This document shows positions 33,668 through 42,377 of a stretch of 64,000 bases of DNA, piece after piece. Positions within the stretch are counted from its first letter, which is position 1, and every line of letters starts with the position of its first letter. Under the pieces are notes generated by a model. It saw only the letters and a list, made by a program, of their open reading frames with translations, made no database searches and was not told where the DNA came from. Position numbers and translations under genes: made by a program. Source of the DNA: Tepidamorphaceae bacterium (lineage in GTDB: Bacteria > Pseudomonadota > Alphaproteobacteria > Rhizobiales > Tepidamorphaceae); NCBI GenBank assembly GCA_028279445.1, contig JANQNT010000003.1:34027-98026 (forward strand), written 5' to 3'.

Positions 33668-33687
33668 GCGTTTGGCCGGCCAAACGC
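33668..33687. promoter_or_regulatory. 20-bp perfect palindrome upstream of proS and the candidate small RNA
   Basis: GCGTTTGGCC / GGCCAAACGC is an uninterrupted 20-bp palindrome with no loop, so it looks more like a dimeric protein-binding site than a hairpin. It sits just upstream of the putative minus-strand -35 and about 95 bp before proS. Confidence 0.45.
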
Positions 33688-33782
33688 CTGCTGGCAACGG
33701 GGTTGTGTTTTGCCTCCCGGTTGGGTTTTGTGAGCCGCCCGGCGCGCCAGCGCCGAGTCACCCGTGTTCCCATGGAAAACCG

Positions 33783-35135
33783 ATGCGCCTGTCGAGATAC
33801 TTCCTGCCTACCTTGCGCGAGACGCCCGCCGAAGCGGAGATCGTCTCGCACCGGCTGATGCTGCGCGCCGGCATGATCCGCCAGGAAAGCGCCGGCATCT
33901 ATGCCTGGATGCCACTCGGCCTGAAGGTGCTGCGCAAGATCGAGACGATAATCCGCGAGGAGCAGGACCGCTCCGGCGCCATTGAACTGCTGATGCCGAC
34001 GATCCAGCCTGCCGATCTGTGGATCGAGAGCGGCCGCTACGACGACTATGGCAAGGAGATGCTGCGCATCGACGACCGGCACAAGCGCGCCATGCTGTTC
34101 GGGCCGACCAACGAGGAAATGATCACCGAGATCTTCCGCGCCAGCATCAAGTCCTACCGCGATCTGCCGCTCAACCTGTACCACATCCAGTGGAAATTCC
34201 GCGACGAGGTGCGCCCGCGCTTCGGCGTCATGCGCTCGCGCGAGTTCCTGATGAAGGACGCCTATTCCTTTGATCTGGACGCGGAGGGCGCCAAGCGCTC
34301 CTACAACAAGATGTTCGTGGCTTACCTGCGCACCTTCAAGCGGTTCGGCCTGACCGCCATTCCGATGCGCGCCGATACCGGCCCCATCGGCGGTGATCTC
34401 AGCCACGAGTTCATCATTCTCGCCGATACCGGCGAGAGCGAGGTGTTCTGCGACCGCACGCTGTTCGAAATCCCGACGCCGGGGGTGGATGTGGATTTCG
34501 ACGCTGATCTGGACGTCATCGTCGACGAATGGCTGTCGCATTACGCGGCGACGTCGGACATGCACGACGCAGGCGAGTTCGCCGAACGCGTGCCGCAGGA
34601 GCACCAGGTCACCGCGCGGGGCATCGAGGTCGGCCACATCTTCTATTTCGGCACCAAGTACTCCAAGCCCATGGGCGCGACGGTCGCGGGCCCGGACGGC
34701 GAGGAGCGGCCCGTTCACATGGGCTCCTACGGCATCGGGCCGACGCGGCTGGCCGCCGCCATCATCGAGGCGAGCCACGATGATAACGGCATCATCTGGC
34801 CGGCGGCGGTCGCGCCCTTCGAGGTGGGGCTGATCAACCTGCGCGCCGACAGCGAGGAGACGATTGCCGCCTGCGCCGGGCTGGAAAGCGGGCTGAAAGC
34901 CGCCGGCATCGACGTGCTGCACGACGACACCGACGAGCGCGCCGGGGCGAAGTTCGCCAATATGGACCTGATCGGGCTGCCGTTTCAGGTCGTCGTCGGG
35001 CCAAAGGGCCTTGCAGAGAACACAATCGAGGTGAAAACCCGCGCCGACGGCACGCGCCAGTCGATTCCGCTGGATGGAGCGGTGGAGCATGTTGTCGAGG
35101 CGGTGCGCGCCGCGAAGGCGGCCAGCGACATCTGA
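33783..35135 (+). CDS. proS: Proline-tRNA ligase (short form without editing insertion)
   Basis: Class II synthetase that charges tRNA-Pro. The 450-residue product has motif 1 near [19 protein letters not shown], motif 2 [28 protein letters not shown] and motif 3 [16 protein letters not shown], then the anticodon-binding domain. E. coli ProRS is about 570 residues; the missing part is the INS editing domain between motifs 2 and 3, absent in most alphaproteobacterial enzymes, so Ala-tRNA-Pro must be cleared in trans. The ATG at 33783 gives the typical [19 protein letters not shown] start. Confidence 0.96.
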   Translation: MRLSRYFLPTLRETPAEAEIVSHRLMLRAGMIRQESAGIYAWMPLGLKVLRKIETIIREEQDRSGAIELLMPTIQPADLWIESGRYDDYGKEMLRIDDRHKRAMLFGPTNEEMITEIFRASIKSYRDLPLNLYHIQWKFRDEVRPRFGVMRSREFLMKDAYSFDLDAEGAKRSYNKMFVAYLRTFKRFGLTAIPMRADTGPIGGDLSHEFIILADTGESEVFCDRTLFEIPTPGVDVDFDADLDVIVDEWLSHYAATSDMHDAGEFAERVPQEHQVTARGIEVGHIFYFGTKYSKPMGATVAGPDGEERPVHMGSYGIGPTRLAAAIIEASHDDNGIIWPAAVAPFEVGLINLRADSEETIAACAGLESGLKAAGIDVLHDDTDERAGAKFANMDLIGLPFQVVVGPKGLAENTIEVKTRADGTRQSIPLDGAVEHVVEAVRAAKAASDI

Positions 35136-35176
35136 AAGACGGTTCCTGCGGACGCGCAGGCCAGGAACGGAACCTG

Positions 35177-36517
35177 ATGGTTGACCAGACGCTGCAGGGA
35201 GAGGCGACGGCCAAGGGCCGGGCGGCCACGCCGGGTGCATCACCCTCGGGTGCGACACCCCCGGGTGCAACACCCTTCGGCGGCTTCGAGCGCATGCTCT
35301 CGATGCGCTACCTGCGCGCGCGGCGCAAGGAAGGATTCATCTCCGTCATCGCCGGCTTCTCCTTCCTCGGCATCATGCTCGGCGTGGCGACGCTGATCAT
35401 CGTCATGGCGGTGATGAACGGATTCCGCACCGAACTGCTCAACAAGATCCTCGGCATCAACGGCCACATGGTGGTGCAGCCGATCGACCGGCTGCTCGAC
35501 GACTACCAGCAGATCGCCGATGCGGTGGATGCGATCCCCGGCGTGCAACTGGCGCTGCCTTATGTCGACGGTCAGGCGCTGGCCTCCACCCGCAATCAGA
35601 ACACCGGCGTTCTGGTGCGCGGCGTGCCGGAATCCGGCCTCAAGCGGCTGTCGGTGATCGCCGACAACATCCGTTCGGGGACGCTGGATGGCTTCGACGC
35701 GGCCGAGGGCCTGGTCATCGGCGTGCGGCTGGCCGAACAGCTCGGCCTCGCGGTCGGCGACGGGCTGACCCTGGTCAGTCCGCGCGGCACGGTGACGCCG
35801 TTCGGCACCACGCCGCGGGTCAAGACCTATCCCGTCACCGCCATCTTCGAGGTCGGCATGTCGGAATACGATCTCGCCTTCGTCTACATGCCGATCGGCG
35901 AGGCGCAGCTCTATTTCAACCAGGAGGGGATCGCCTCGGCGGTGGAGATCTTCGTCGACGATCCCGACCGCATGGACGATTTCCGCGCCGCGGTTTCCGC
36001 CGCGCTCGACCGGCAGATGTTCCTCAGCGACTGGCGCCAGCGCAACCAGTCCTTCTTCACCGCGCTGGAGGTGGAACGCAACGTCATGTTCCTGATCCTG
36101 ACGCTGATTGTGCTGGTTGCGGCGCTCAACATCATTTCCGGGCTGATCATGCTGGTAAAGGACAAGACCCGCGATATCGCGGTGCTGCGCACCATGGGAG
36201 CGACGCGCGGGGCGATCCTGCGGGTGTTCTTCATGACCGGCGCCTCGATCGGCACCGTCGGCACGCTCGCCGGCCTGGCGCTCGGCGTCGTCGTATGCCT
36301 GAACATCGAGTCGATCCGCCAGTTGATCGGCTGGCTGACCGGCACCGAGCTGTTCGCCTCGGAGTTCTACTATCTCTCGCAGCTTCCAGCCGAGATGGCG
36401 CCCTCCGACGTCATCACCGTCGTCACCATGTCGCTGGCGCTGTCGTTCCTGGCGACGCTCTATCCGGCATGGCGCGCTGCCCGGCTCGATCCCGTCGAAG
36501 CGCTGCGCTACGAGTGA
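35177..36517 (+). CDS. lolC: Lipoprotein-releasing ABC transporter permease (LolC/E type)
   Basis: Inner-membrane permease that extracts outer-membrane lipoproteins and hands them to LolA. The 446-residue protein has an FtsX-like layout: a first helix (about 50-75), a large periplasmic domain, then three C-terminal helices. The start [25 protein letters not shown] is typical. Only one permease gene is present, so it probably works as a homodimer (LolF-like) with LolD. The N-terminal 35 residues include a low-complexity GA(S/T)P repeat encoded by three imperfect 15-nt repeats. lolD follows directly. Confidence 0.92.
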   Translation: MVDQTLQGEATAKGRAATPGASPSGATPPGATPFGGFERMLSMRYLRARRKEGFISVIAGFSFLGIMLGVATLIIVMAVMNGFRTELLNKILGINGHMVVQPIDRLLDDYQQIADAVDAIPGVQLALPYVDGQALASTRNQNTGVLVRGVPESGLKRLSVIADNIRSGTLDGFDAAEGLVIGVRLAEQLGLAVGDGLTLVSPRGTVTPFGTTPRVKTYPVTAIFEVGMSEYDLAFVYMPIGEAQLYFNQEGIASAVEIFVDDPDRMDDFRAAVSAALDRQMFLSDWRQRNQSFFTALEVERNVMFLILTLIVLVAALNIISGLIMLVKDKTRDIAVLRTMGATRGAILRVFFMTGASIGTVGTLAGLALGVVVCLNIESIRQLIGWLTGTELFASEFYYLSQLPAEMAPSDVITVVTMSLALSFLATLYPAWRAARLDPVEALRYE

Positions 36518-36522
36518 GCACG

Positions 36523-37215
36523 ATGGGGGAGGCTGCCACCGACGAGGCGCTGCGGCTGAGCGCGCTGCATCATGGCTACAAGACCGCCGCCGGGCGGCTC
36601 GACGTATTGCGCGGGCTGGAACTGACCATCCGCCACGGCGAGATCGTCGCGCTGGTCGGGCCATCGGGCGCCGGCAAGTCAACGCTGCTGCACGTGGCGG
36701 GCCTGCTTGAGAAACCCCACAAGGGCCGGATTTTCGTCAACGGGCGGGACTGCTCAAGACTTGGCGACGATCAACGCTCGGCGGTGCGACGCCGCGAGAT
36801 CGGCTTTGTCTACCAGTTCCACAACCTGCTGCCGGAGTTCTCGGCCCTTGAGAATGTGCAGATACCCCAACTGATCGCCGGCCACGACAAGGGCGAGGCC
36901 GCCGAGCGGGCCGCCGAGGTGCTTGGCTATCTGGGCCTGGGCGAGCGACTGGAGCATCGCCCGGCGGAACTCTCCGGCGGCGAGCAGCAGCGCGTCGCCA
37001 TCGCGCGTGCGGTCGCCAACGGTCCGCGCCTGCTGCTGGCGGACGAGCCGACCGGCAACCTCGACCCCAAGACCGCCGACAAGGTCTTCGACATCCTGCT
37101 GAAGCTGGTGCGCGCCTCCGGCCTCGCCGGCCTCATCGCGACGCACAATCTGGAACTCGCCGCGCGGATGGACCGGCGAGTGAGTCTGGAGAACGGGGTG
37201 CTGGTGGAGGGGTGA
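36523..37215 (+). CDS. lolD: Lipoprotein-releasing ABC transporter ATP-binding protein
   Basis: ATPase of the Lol exporter. In 230 residues it has Walker [11 protein letters not shown]-loop [16 protein letters not shown], signature [14 protein letters not shown], Walker [13 protein letters not shown] and the H-loop ATHN. The ATG at 36523 is used; a GTG at 36514 overlapping the lolC stop would add three residues and cannot be excluded. Coupled to lolC, it ends the proS-lolC-lolD string. In related genomes dnaE follows; here a Fic island intervenes. Confidence 0.94.
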   Translation: MGEAATDEALRLSALHHGYKTAAGRLDVLRGLELTIRHGEIVALVGPSGAGKSTLLHVAGLLEKPHKGRIFVNGRDCSRLGDDQRSAVRRREIGFVYQFHNLLPEFSALENVQIPQLIAGHDKGEAAERAAEVLGYLGLGERLEHRPAELSGGEQQRVAIARAVANGPRLLLADEPTGNLDPKTADKVFDILLKLVRASGLAGLIATHNLELAARMDRRVSLENGVLVEG

Positions 37216-37231
37216 GGTTCGAGAAAATCTG

Positions 37232-37321
37232 ATGACCGATTGCTTCACGGACAAGTTATGCGATCTCGAATGGGTTATGGACCTGGTCGATGAGCGGGTA
37301 CCGAAGCCAGGCAAGCCCTAG
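37232..37321 (+). pseudogene. Short ORF remnant of unknown origin
   Basis: A 29-codon frame reads [18 protein letters not shown] and ends at a TAG just after PKPGKP. Reading past the TAG, the frame stays open for about 38 more codons with a basic stretch (EYKAARIA). The pattern suggests the decayed end of a mobile-element or phage gene, but I cannot assign a family. There is no SD. It marks the left edge of the A/T-richer island. Confidence 0.25.
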
Positions 37322-37387
37322 GAATACAAAGCAGCGCGAATCGCGTTAGTCACGGCGCCACGAGCGGTGCAATCGCTTTGTGTCCTG

Positions 37388-37441
37388 GCGGTTACCTACC
37401 ATCTAAGGTACAAAGCTAGAACGTCACGGATTGGTAACCGC
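37388..37441. promoter_or_regulatory. Inverted repeat upstream of the Fic operon (putative operator)
   Basis: GCGGTTACC (37388-37396) and GGTAACCGC (37433-37441) are perfect 9-bp inverted repeats 36 bp apart, ending 43 bp before the start of the small gene. A second, nested-type pair CTTTGT (37376-37381) / ACAAAG (37410-37415) overlaps. Toxin-antitoxin operons are often autorepressed through such sites. Confidence 0.4.
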
Positions 37442-37484
37442 AAGGTAGTTACATTGTTGCGGTGAATCCAAGGAGGGAGTGAAC

Positions 37485-37691
37485 ATGGCCGACCGCAAAT
37501 CAGTTTTGAAGGCACCGCCGGAACGGCCGGAGTTGGACGAACTGTTGGCGCAGTCGCGTGCGATGCCGGTAACGGATGAACAGCTACACGAACAGCGTGT
37601 CAGTTTTGTCTATGGGAATGCCCCGGAAGATTCCGGCATAACGCGCGACTCAGCACGTAAAGCTGCGGAGCGGATGCGTCTGTCCGATTAG
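37485..37691 (+). CDS. Small protein partnered with Fic, putative antitoxin
   Basis: The product has 68 residues. An excellent SD (AGGAGGG) lies 7 nt before the ATG at 37485. Residues 32-50 read TDEQLHEQRVSFVYGNAPE, a motif I associate with small proteins encoded next to Fic/Doc genes, followed by a short helix (ITRDSARKAAERM). The canonical Fic inhibitory motif (S/T)xxxE(G/N) is not obvious. It lies 12 bp before the fic gene and is probably co-translated. Antitoxin function is inferred from context. Confidence 0.65.
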   Translation: MADRKSVLKAPPERPELDELLAQSRAMPVTDEQLHEQRVSFVYGNAPEDSGITRDSARKAAERMRLSD

Positions 37692-37703
37692 CGGATTTGA
37701 TCG

Positions 37704-38303
37704 ATGCTCGTATTGAAGGGAGACAATCCCGATCTCTTTGAAAGAGTTCAGGAGAAGAACCTCAGTCGACAATATGACCTGTTACTGAACTGCATCGAGA
37801 TCGGATTGGCGCAAGTAAGCCCCACGGCGTTTGATAAGTATACACTGTGGGCACTCAATCACGTAGCGGTTGCCAACATATCGCAATTTGGTGGCCGTTT
37901 CCGCGAAGAGCCGATCTATGTCGGCAATCATATTCCTCCTCACTATTCCAAAGTGCCCGACCTCATGGATCGCTTCATTTCGACGATCCATGAAAATTGG
38001 TTTCTATGGACCCCGACTCAAGTCGGCGCGTACGCCCTATGGCGTCTGAATTGGGTTCATCCTTTCATTGAGGGGAATGGTCGTACAGCCAGAGCCACCT
38101 GCTACTACATGATTTGTGTTCGCAACGGATCGCTGCTCGGTGGGAATAAGATTGTCCCCGAACGTATCCGCGAAAATCGGCAGCCTTATGTTGACGCTCT
38201 GCGAGCAGCAGACGAGGCATGGGAAAAGGGGCACCTCGACTTTTCAGAGATGGAAGCTTTTCTCGCCGGATTGGTGCAGGCCCAACTAACCGACGCCCCC
38301 TGA
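37704..38303 (+). CDS. Fic/DOC family protein (probable AMP-transferase)
   Basis: Fic enzymes transfer AMP (or another phosphate-containing group) to target proteins. The 199-residue product has the intact catalytic motif HPFIEGNGRTAR (119-130), matching HPFx(D/E)GNGRxxR, and the upstream flap region GGRFREEPIYVGNHIPP. All active-site residues are present, so it should be active. The (S/T)xxxE(N) string STIHEN (93-98) lies too close to the Fic motif to be the inhibitory helix. Base use is clearly more A/T-rich than in flanking genes, a sign of transfer. With the gene before it, it looks like a toxin-antitoxin pair. Confidence 0.88.
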   Translation: MLVLKGDNPDLFERVQEKNLSRQYDLLLNCIEIGLAQVSPTAFDKYTLWALNHVAVANISQFGGRFREEPIYVGNHIPPHYSKVPDLMDRFISTIHENWFLWTPTQVGAYALWRLNWVHPFIEGNGRTARATCYYMICVRNGSLLGGNKIVPERIRENRQPYVDALRAADEAWEKGHLDFSEMEAFLAGLVQAQLTDAP

Positions 38304-38348
38304 AATTCAAATTGGAGCACATCCATTACACTGTTGATTTGACATTTA

Positions 38349-38363
38349 GAACAAAACATGAAC
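38349..38363 (+). promoter_or_regulatory. SOS box (LexA operator, alphaproteobacterial type)
   Basis: GAAC-AAAACAT-GAAC is a perfect GAAC-N7-GAAC direct repeat, the reverse complement of the GTTC-N7-GTTC operator bound by alphaproteobacterial LexA. It starts 5 bp after a perfect -35 hexamer TTGACA (38339-38344) and lies 49 bp before the ATG of a small membrane-peptide ORF. The -10 is not clear (TAGGAT at 38367 is too far from TTGACA). Confidence 0.65.
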
Positions 38364-38411
38364 AAATAGGATTATGCGTTGTGGTTCAGTGATGTGTCGA
38401 GGGTGTGCGTG

Positions 38412-38528
38412 ATGACTCAGATGGTGCGGTCGGTTGAGGTGCAGGATGTCGCCGCGCTGGCGGCGGTGGTGGCGTTCGCGGCGACGGTGGTGATCTGGAT
38501 GGGCCATATGTCGATGGTCGCGGGGTGA
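38412..38528 (+). CDS. Candidate SOS-controlled single-helix membrane peptide
   Basis: A 38-codon ORF with GAGGG 8 nt before the ATG. The peptide starts MTQMVRSVEVQDVA, has one hydrophobic helix (about 13-33) and ends MSMVAG. It lies 49 bp downstream of a perfect SOS box, between the Fic island and dnaE. The layout is like Caulobacter sidA, a 29-residue SOS-induced inner-membrane division inhibitor; I cannot claim sequence homology. It might instead be a chance ORF in a dnaE leader. Confidence 0.45.
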   Translation: MTQMVRSVEVQDVAALAAVVAFAATVVIWMGHMSMVAG

Positions 38529-38639
38529 TTTCGTCCACAGTCCGCAAACATGTGTGGGTCATGCGTCGAAGCGTGTGGTGAGGCGGTCCGAATCCGCTAG
38601 GTTTGCCGTTGGCGGTAACGGCAGGCAGGCGGAGCGGCG

Positions 38640-41600
38640 GTGAGCGCAGACAAGGACGGCAATACGGCAGGCGAGGGTGCGGCGGCCGGGCCCCAATACG
38701 TCCATCTGCGGGCGCGCTCGGCCTATTCGCTGCTGGAGGGCGCGATCCAGGTCGCGAGACTTGTCGACCTGGCGGTCGCGGACGCGATGCCGGCGCTCGG
38801 CCTGACCGACCGGCACGGGCTGCTCGGCGCGCTGGAGTTCTCCGAGAAGGCGGCCGCCGCCGGTATCCAGCCGATCACCGGGGTGACGCTCGGCGTGGCG
38901 TTTGCCGGTGACGGCTTCGCCGTTCAGGGCTCGGCACAGGCCGGGCGCGGCCATGGAAACGGCACCAACGGCAACGGTCAGCCCGGCAGCGATGCCGCAG
39001 CGATCCGGCCGCTGGCGCTGCTGGCGGCCGACGAGGCCGGCTACCGCAACCTGCTGGCGCTGTCCTCGCACGCCTATCTGACCACCGACGGACACGAGAC
39101 ACCGCATGTGCCCGAAAGCCTGCTGGCGGATCACGCCGACGGGGTGATCTGCCTGACGGGCGGGCTGGAAGGTCCGCTCGGCACCTTGCTCGGCGTCGGT
39201 CATGAGCGCGACGCACGCGATGTGCTGGAACGGCTGGCGGGTGTCTATGGCGACCGGCTCTATGTGGAACTGCAGCGCCACGGTCGCGACGCGGAAGCGC
39301 GTGTCGAGGCGCCGATGGCGGAACTGGCTTACGCGCTCGGCCTGCCGATCGTTGCCAGCAATGATACCTATTTCGCCACCCGCGAGGACTTTACCGCCCA
39401 TGACGCGCTGATGTGCATCGCGCAGGGCGCGGCGATGGCCGATCCTTCGCGCGAGAAGCTCACTCCCGACTACCATTTCAAGCCGGCCGCCGAGATGGCG
39501 AAACTCTTCGCCGATCTGCCGGAAGCCCTCGACAACACCATCGAGATCGCGCGGCGCTGCGCCATGCGCCCGACGACGCGCAAGCCGATCCTGCCGCGCT
39601 ATACCCGCGCGGCCGGGGAGGGCAGTGCGGGAAGCGATTCCGGCGAGCCGGTCGACGAGGTGGCAGAACTGCGCCGGCTGGCGAGTGATGGCCTGGCTGA
39701 GCGACTTAAGGCGCACGGGCTGGCGGAGGGTTTTTCGCGCGATCAGTACACCGTGCGGCTCGACTACGAACTCGACGTCATCGAGAACATGGAGTTTCCC
39801 GGCTACTTCCTGATCGTCGCCGACTTCATCCGCTGGGCCAAGGCGCATGACATTCCCGTAGGTCCGGGGCGCGGTTCGGGCGCCGGCTCGCTGGTCGCCT
39901 GGGCGCTGACCATCACCGATCTCGACCCGATGCGCTTCGATCTGCTGTTTGAGCGCTTCCTCAATCCCGAACGCGTGTCGATGCCGGACTTCGACATCGA
40001 TTTCTGCCCCACCGGCCGCGACGACGTCATCGCCTATGTGTGCGAGCGCTACGGCGCCGACCAGGTCGCGCAGATCATCACCTTCGGAACGCTGCAGGCG
40101 CGCGCGGTGGTGCGCGATGTCGCCCGCGTGCTGGGCGTGCCCTACGGGCAGGCGGACCGGCTTTCCAAGCTGATCCCGCACAACCCGGCCAATCCGGTGT
40201 CGCTGGCCCAGGCCATCGAGAGCGAGGAGAAGCTGCGCGAGGCGCGCGACGAGGACCCCACCATAACGCGGCTGCTCGACATCGCGCTGAAGCTGGAGGG
40301 CCTGTTTCGCCATGCCTCGACGCACGCGGCCGGCATCGTCATCGGCGACCGGCCGCTGCAGGAGCTGGTGCCGCTCTACAAGGACCCGCGCTCGGCCATG
40401 CCGGCGACCCAGTTCAACATGAAATGGGTCGAGCCGGCCGGGCTGGTGAAGTTCGACTTCCTCGGCCTGAAGACGCTGACGGTGCTCGACCGCGCCGCCA
40501 GGCTGGTACGTGCCGCCGGCGGGGAGATCGATCTGGACGCCCTGCCGCTGGACGACGAGAAGACCTACCAGATGATGTCGCGCGGCGAGACGGTCGGCCT
40601 GTTCCAATTGGAATCGGGCGGCATGCGCAATGCGATCCTCGGCATGAAGCCCGACCGCTTCGAGGACATCATCGCGCTGGTGGCGCTGTATCGCCCCGGC
40701 CCGATGGACAACATCCCCACCTACAACGACCGCAAGCACGAACGCGAGGCGCCCGACTACATCCACCCGATGATCCGGCCCTATCTGGAGGAGACCTACG
40801 GCGTCATCGTCTATCAGGAACAGGTGATGCAGATCGCCCAGGAGCTGGCCGGCTACAGCCTCGGCGAGGCCGACCTGCTGCGCCGCGCCATGGGCAAGAA
40901 GATCCAGTCGGAGATGGCCAAGCAGCGACCGCGCTTCGTGGATGGCTGCATCGAGCGCGGGGTGGAACGCGGCAAGGCGGAACAGATCTTCGATCTGCTG
41001 GCGAAATTCGCCGACTACGGCTTCAACAAGTCGCATGCGGCCGCCTACGCGCTGGTCGCCTACCAGACCGGCTACATGAAGGCCAATCATCCGGTCGCCT
41101 TCCTGGCAGCCTCGATGACGGTCGACATCGCCAATACGCCCAAGCTGAACGATTTCCGCCGCGAGGCGGTACGGCTCGGGGTGGAGGTGCTGCCGCCGTC
41201 GATCAACGATTCCGACGTCGAGTTTTCCGTCGATGGAGAGAGCCGCATCCACTATGCGCTGACCGCGATCCGCAATGTCGGACGCCAGGCGGTCGAACAC
41301 ATCGTCGAGATGCGCGGCGAGCAGCCCTTCGCCTCGCTGAGCGATTTCGCCCGGCGCGTTTCGCCGCGCATCGTCAACAAGCGTGCGCTGGAGGGCCTCG
41401 CTGCGGCTGGCGCGTTCGACGCTCTGGAAGCAAACCGGGCACGCGCCTTCGCGCTTGCGGAATCACTGCTGGAAATCGCCACGCGCACCGAGGACGGCCG
41501 CATCGTCGGCCAGGCGGACATCTTCGGCGGCGCGGCCGAGGAGGACCTGCCGCATGCCGATATGGCCGACTGGCTGCCGGCCGAAAAACTCAGCCGTGAG

Positions 41601-42191
41601 TACGAGGCCATCGGCTCGTTCCTCTCCGGCCACCCGCTCGATGCCTACGCGCCGGTGATGGAACGCCAGTCGGTGATGCCGATCCGCGAGTTCGAGGCCG
41701 GCGCGCAGGCCGGCACGGCGGCGGCGAAGCTCGCCGGTATCGTCGTCTCCCGGCAGGTGCGCCGCACGCGCACCGGTGGACGGCTGGCGGTGATCGGCCT
41801 CTCGGACCCCACCGGCCAGGCGGAATGCGTCGTCTTCTCGGAGAGCCTGCACCAGTGGCAGGCGCTGCTTGAGGTGGGCACGCCGGTGCTGGCCAATGTG
41901 GTGGTCGACCGGGCCGGCGAAATGCCGCGCTACCGCATCGATTCCCTGAAAAGCCTCGACGAGGTCTCCGCCAGGATCAAACACACGCTGAAGGTGACGA
42001 TCGCCGACGAAAGCCCGCTCGACAGCCTGGACCGGCTGCTGAAGCCGGGCGATGGCGAGGTCAGCGTCTTCGTGTGCAACGACCCGGCCCGCGAAGTCGA
42101 AATCCGGCTCGACAAGACCTATGCGGTGACACCGCAGATCGCCGCTGCCGTGAAGGCCATTCCGGGCGTCATCGACGCGGCCTACATGTAG
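38640..42191 (+). CDS. dnaE: DNA polymerase III subunit alpha
   Basis: Catalytic replicase subunit. The 1183-residue product has the N-terminal PHP domain (YVHLRARSAYSLLEGA), the Pol III palm with the catalytic aspartates in MPDFDIDFCPTGRDDV, the fingers and beta-binding region, a tandem helix-hairpin-helix (KSHAAAYALVAYQTGYMKANHP and onward) and a C-terminal OB fold. Length and domain order fit DnaE1, the main replicase, not the mutagenic DnaE2. The start is GTG at 38640 with GGAG 7 nt upstream; no ATG is near. Residues about 100-125 carry a Gly/Asn/His-rich insertion. Confidence 0.95.
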   Translation: MSADKDGNTAGEGAAAGPQYVHLRARSAYSLLEGAIQVARLVDLAVADAMPALGLTDRHGLLGALEFSEKAAAAGIQPITGVTLGVAFAGDGFAVQGSAQAGRGHGNGTNGNGQPGSDAAAIRPLALLAADEAGYRNLLALSSHAYLTTDGHETPHVPESLLADHADGVICLTGGLEGPLGTLLGVGHERDARDVLERLAGVYGDRLYVELQRHGRDAEARVEAPMAELAYALGLPIVASNDTYFATREDFTAHDALMCIAQGAAMADPSREKLTPDYHFKPAAEMAKLFADLPEALDNTIEIARRCAMRPTTRKPILPRYTRAAGEGSAGSDSGEPVDEVAELRRLASDGLAERLKAHGLAEGFSRDQYTVRLDYELDVIENMEFPGYFLIVADFIRWAKAHDIPVGPGRGSGAGSLVAWALTITDLDPMRFDLLFERFLNPERVSMPDFDIDFCPTGRDDVIAYVCERYGADQVAQIITFGTLQARAVVRDVARVLGVPYGQADRLSKLIPHNPANPVSLAQAIESEEKLREARDEDPTITRLLDIALKLEGLFRHASTHAAGIVIGDRPLQELVPLYKDPRSAMPATQFNMKWVEPAGLVKFDFLGLKTLTVLDRAARLVRAAGGEIDLDALPLDDEKTYQMMSRGETVGLFQLESGGMRNAILGMKPDRFEDIIALVALYRPGPMDNIPTYNDRKHEREAPDYIHPMIRPYLEETYGVIVYQEQVMQIAQELAGYSLGEADLLRRAMGKKIQSEMAKQRPRFVDGCIERGVERGKAEQIFDLLAKFADYGFNKSHAAAYALVAYQTGYMKANHPVAFLAASMTVDIANTPKLNDFRREAVRLGVEVLPPSINDSDVEFSVDGESRIHYALTAIRNVGRQAVEHIVEMRGEQPFASLSDFARRVSPRIVNKRALEGLAAAGAFDALEANRARAFALAESLLEIATRTEDGRIVGQADIFGGAAEEDLPHADMADWLPAEKLSREYEAIGSFLSGHPLDAYAPVMERQSVMPIREFEAGAQAGTAAAKLAGIVVSRQVRRTRTGGRLAVIGLSDPTGQAECVVFSESLHQWQALLEVGTPVLANVVVDRAGEMPRYRIDSLKSLDEVSARIKHTLKVTIADESPLDSLDRLLKPGDGEVSVFVCNDPAREVEIRLDKTYAVTPQIAAAVKAIPGVIDAAYM

Positions 42192-42213
42192 CGACAACCG
42201 CCGGCGGCAGCGC

Positions 42214-42242
42214 TTGCTTTCGCGCCGCAGCATCCGTATAAG
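42214..42242 (+). promoter_or_regulatory. Promoter of rpsB-tsf
   Basis: The -35 TTGCTT, a 17-bp spacer and the -10 TATAAG (5 of 6 consensus) are followed by a GC-rich discriminator GCGCCC, typical of stringently controlled translation genes. Predicted start near 42249, giving a leader of about 128 nt before rpsB. Confidence 0.65.
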
Positions 42243-42304
42243 GCGCCCATCCCACATGCGGAGTTCGGCTCAGGCCGCGATCTGCTTGATCGTCCCTGAA
42301 CCAT

Positions 42305-42358
42305 CCGGTGCGTGAGACCCGAAAGGTTGTCACGTCATCTCCGCAGAGGTTGAACCGG
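42305..42358 (+). promoter_or_regulatory. Structured mRNA leader directly before the rpsB ribosome-binding site
   Basis: An outer stem CCGGT (42305-42309) / ACCGG (42354-42358) encloses CGTGA (42311-42315) / TCACG (42330-42334) and a small CTC/GAG hairpin, forming a three-way-junction-like fold that ends 2 nt before the AAGGAG SD. Ribosomal protein S2 autoregulates its own leader in other bacteria; this could be the alphaproteobacterial counterpart. Confidence 0.45.
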
Positions 42359-42377
42359 ACAAGGAGACATAAGAGCC

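Noticed and set aside
37982..37999. STIHEN string in the Fic protein as a self-inhibitory (S/T)xxxE(G/N) helix
   Set aside because: It lies only about 20 residues before the catalytic motif, inside the Fic core, not in the N- or C-terminal position used by known inhibitory helices.
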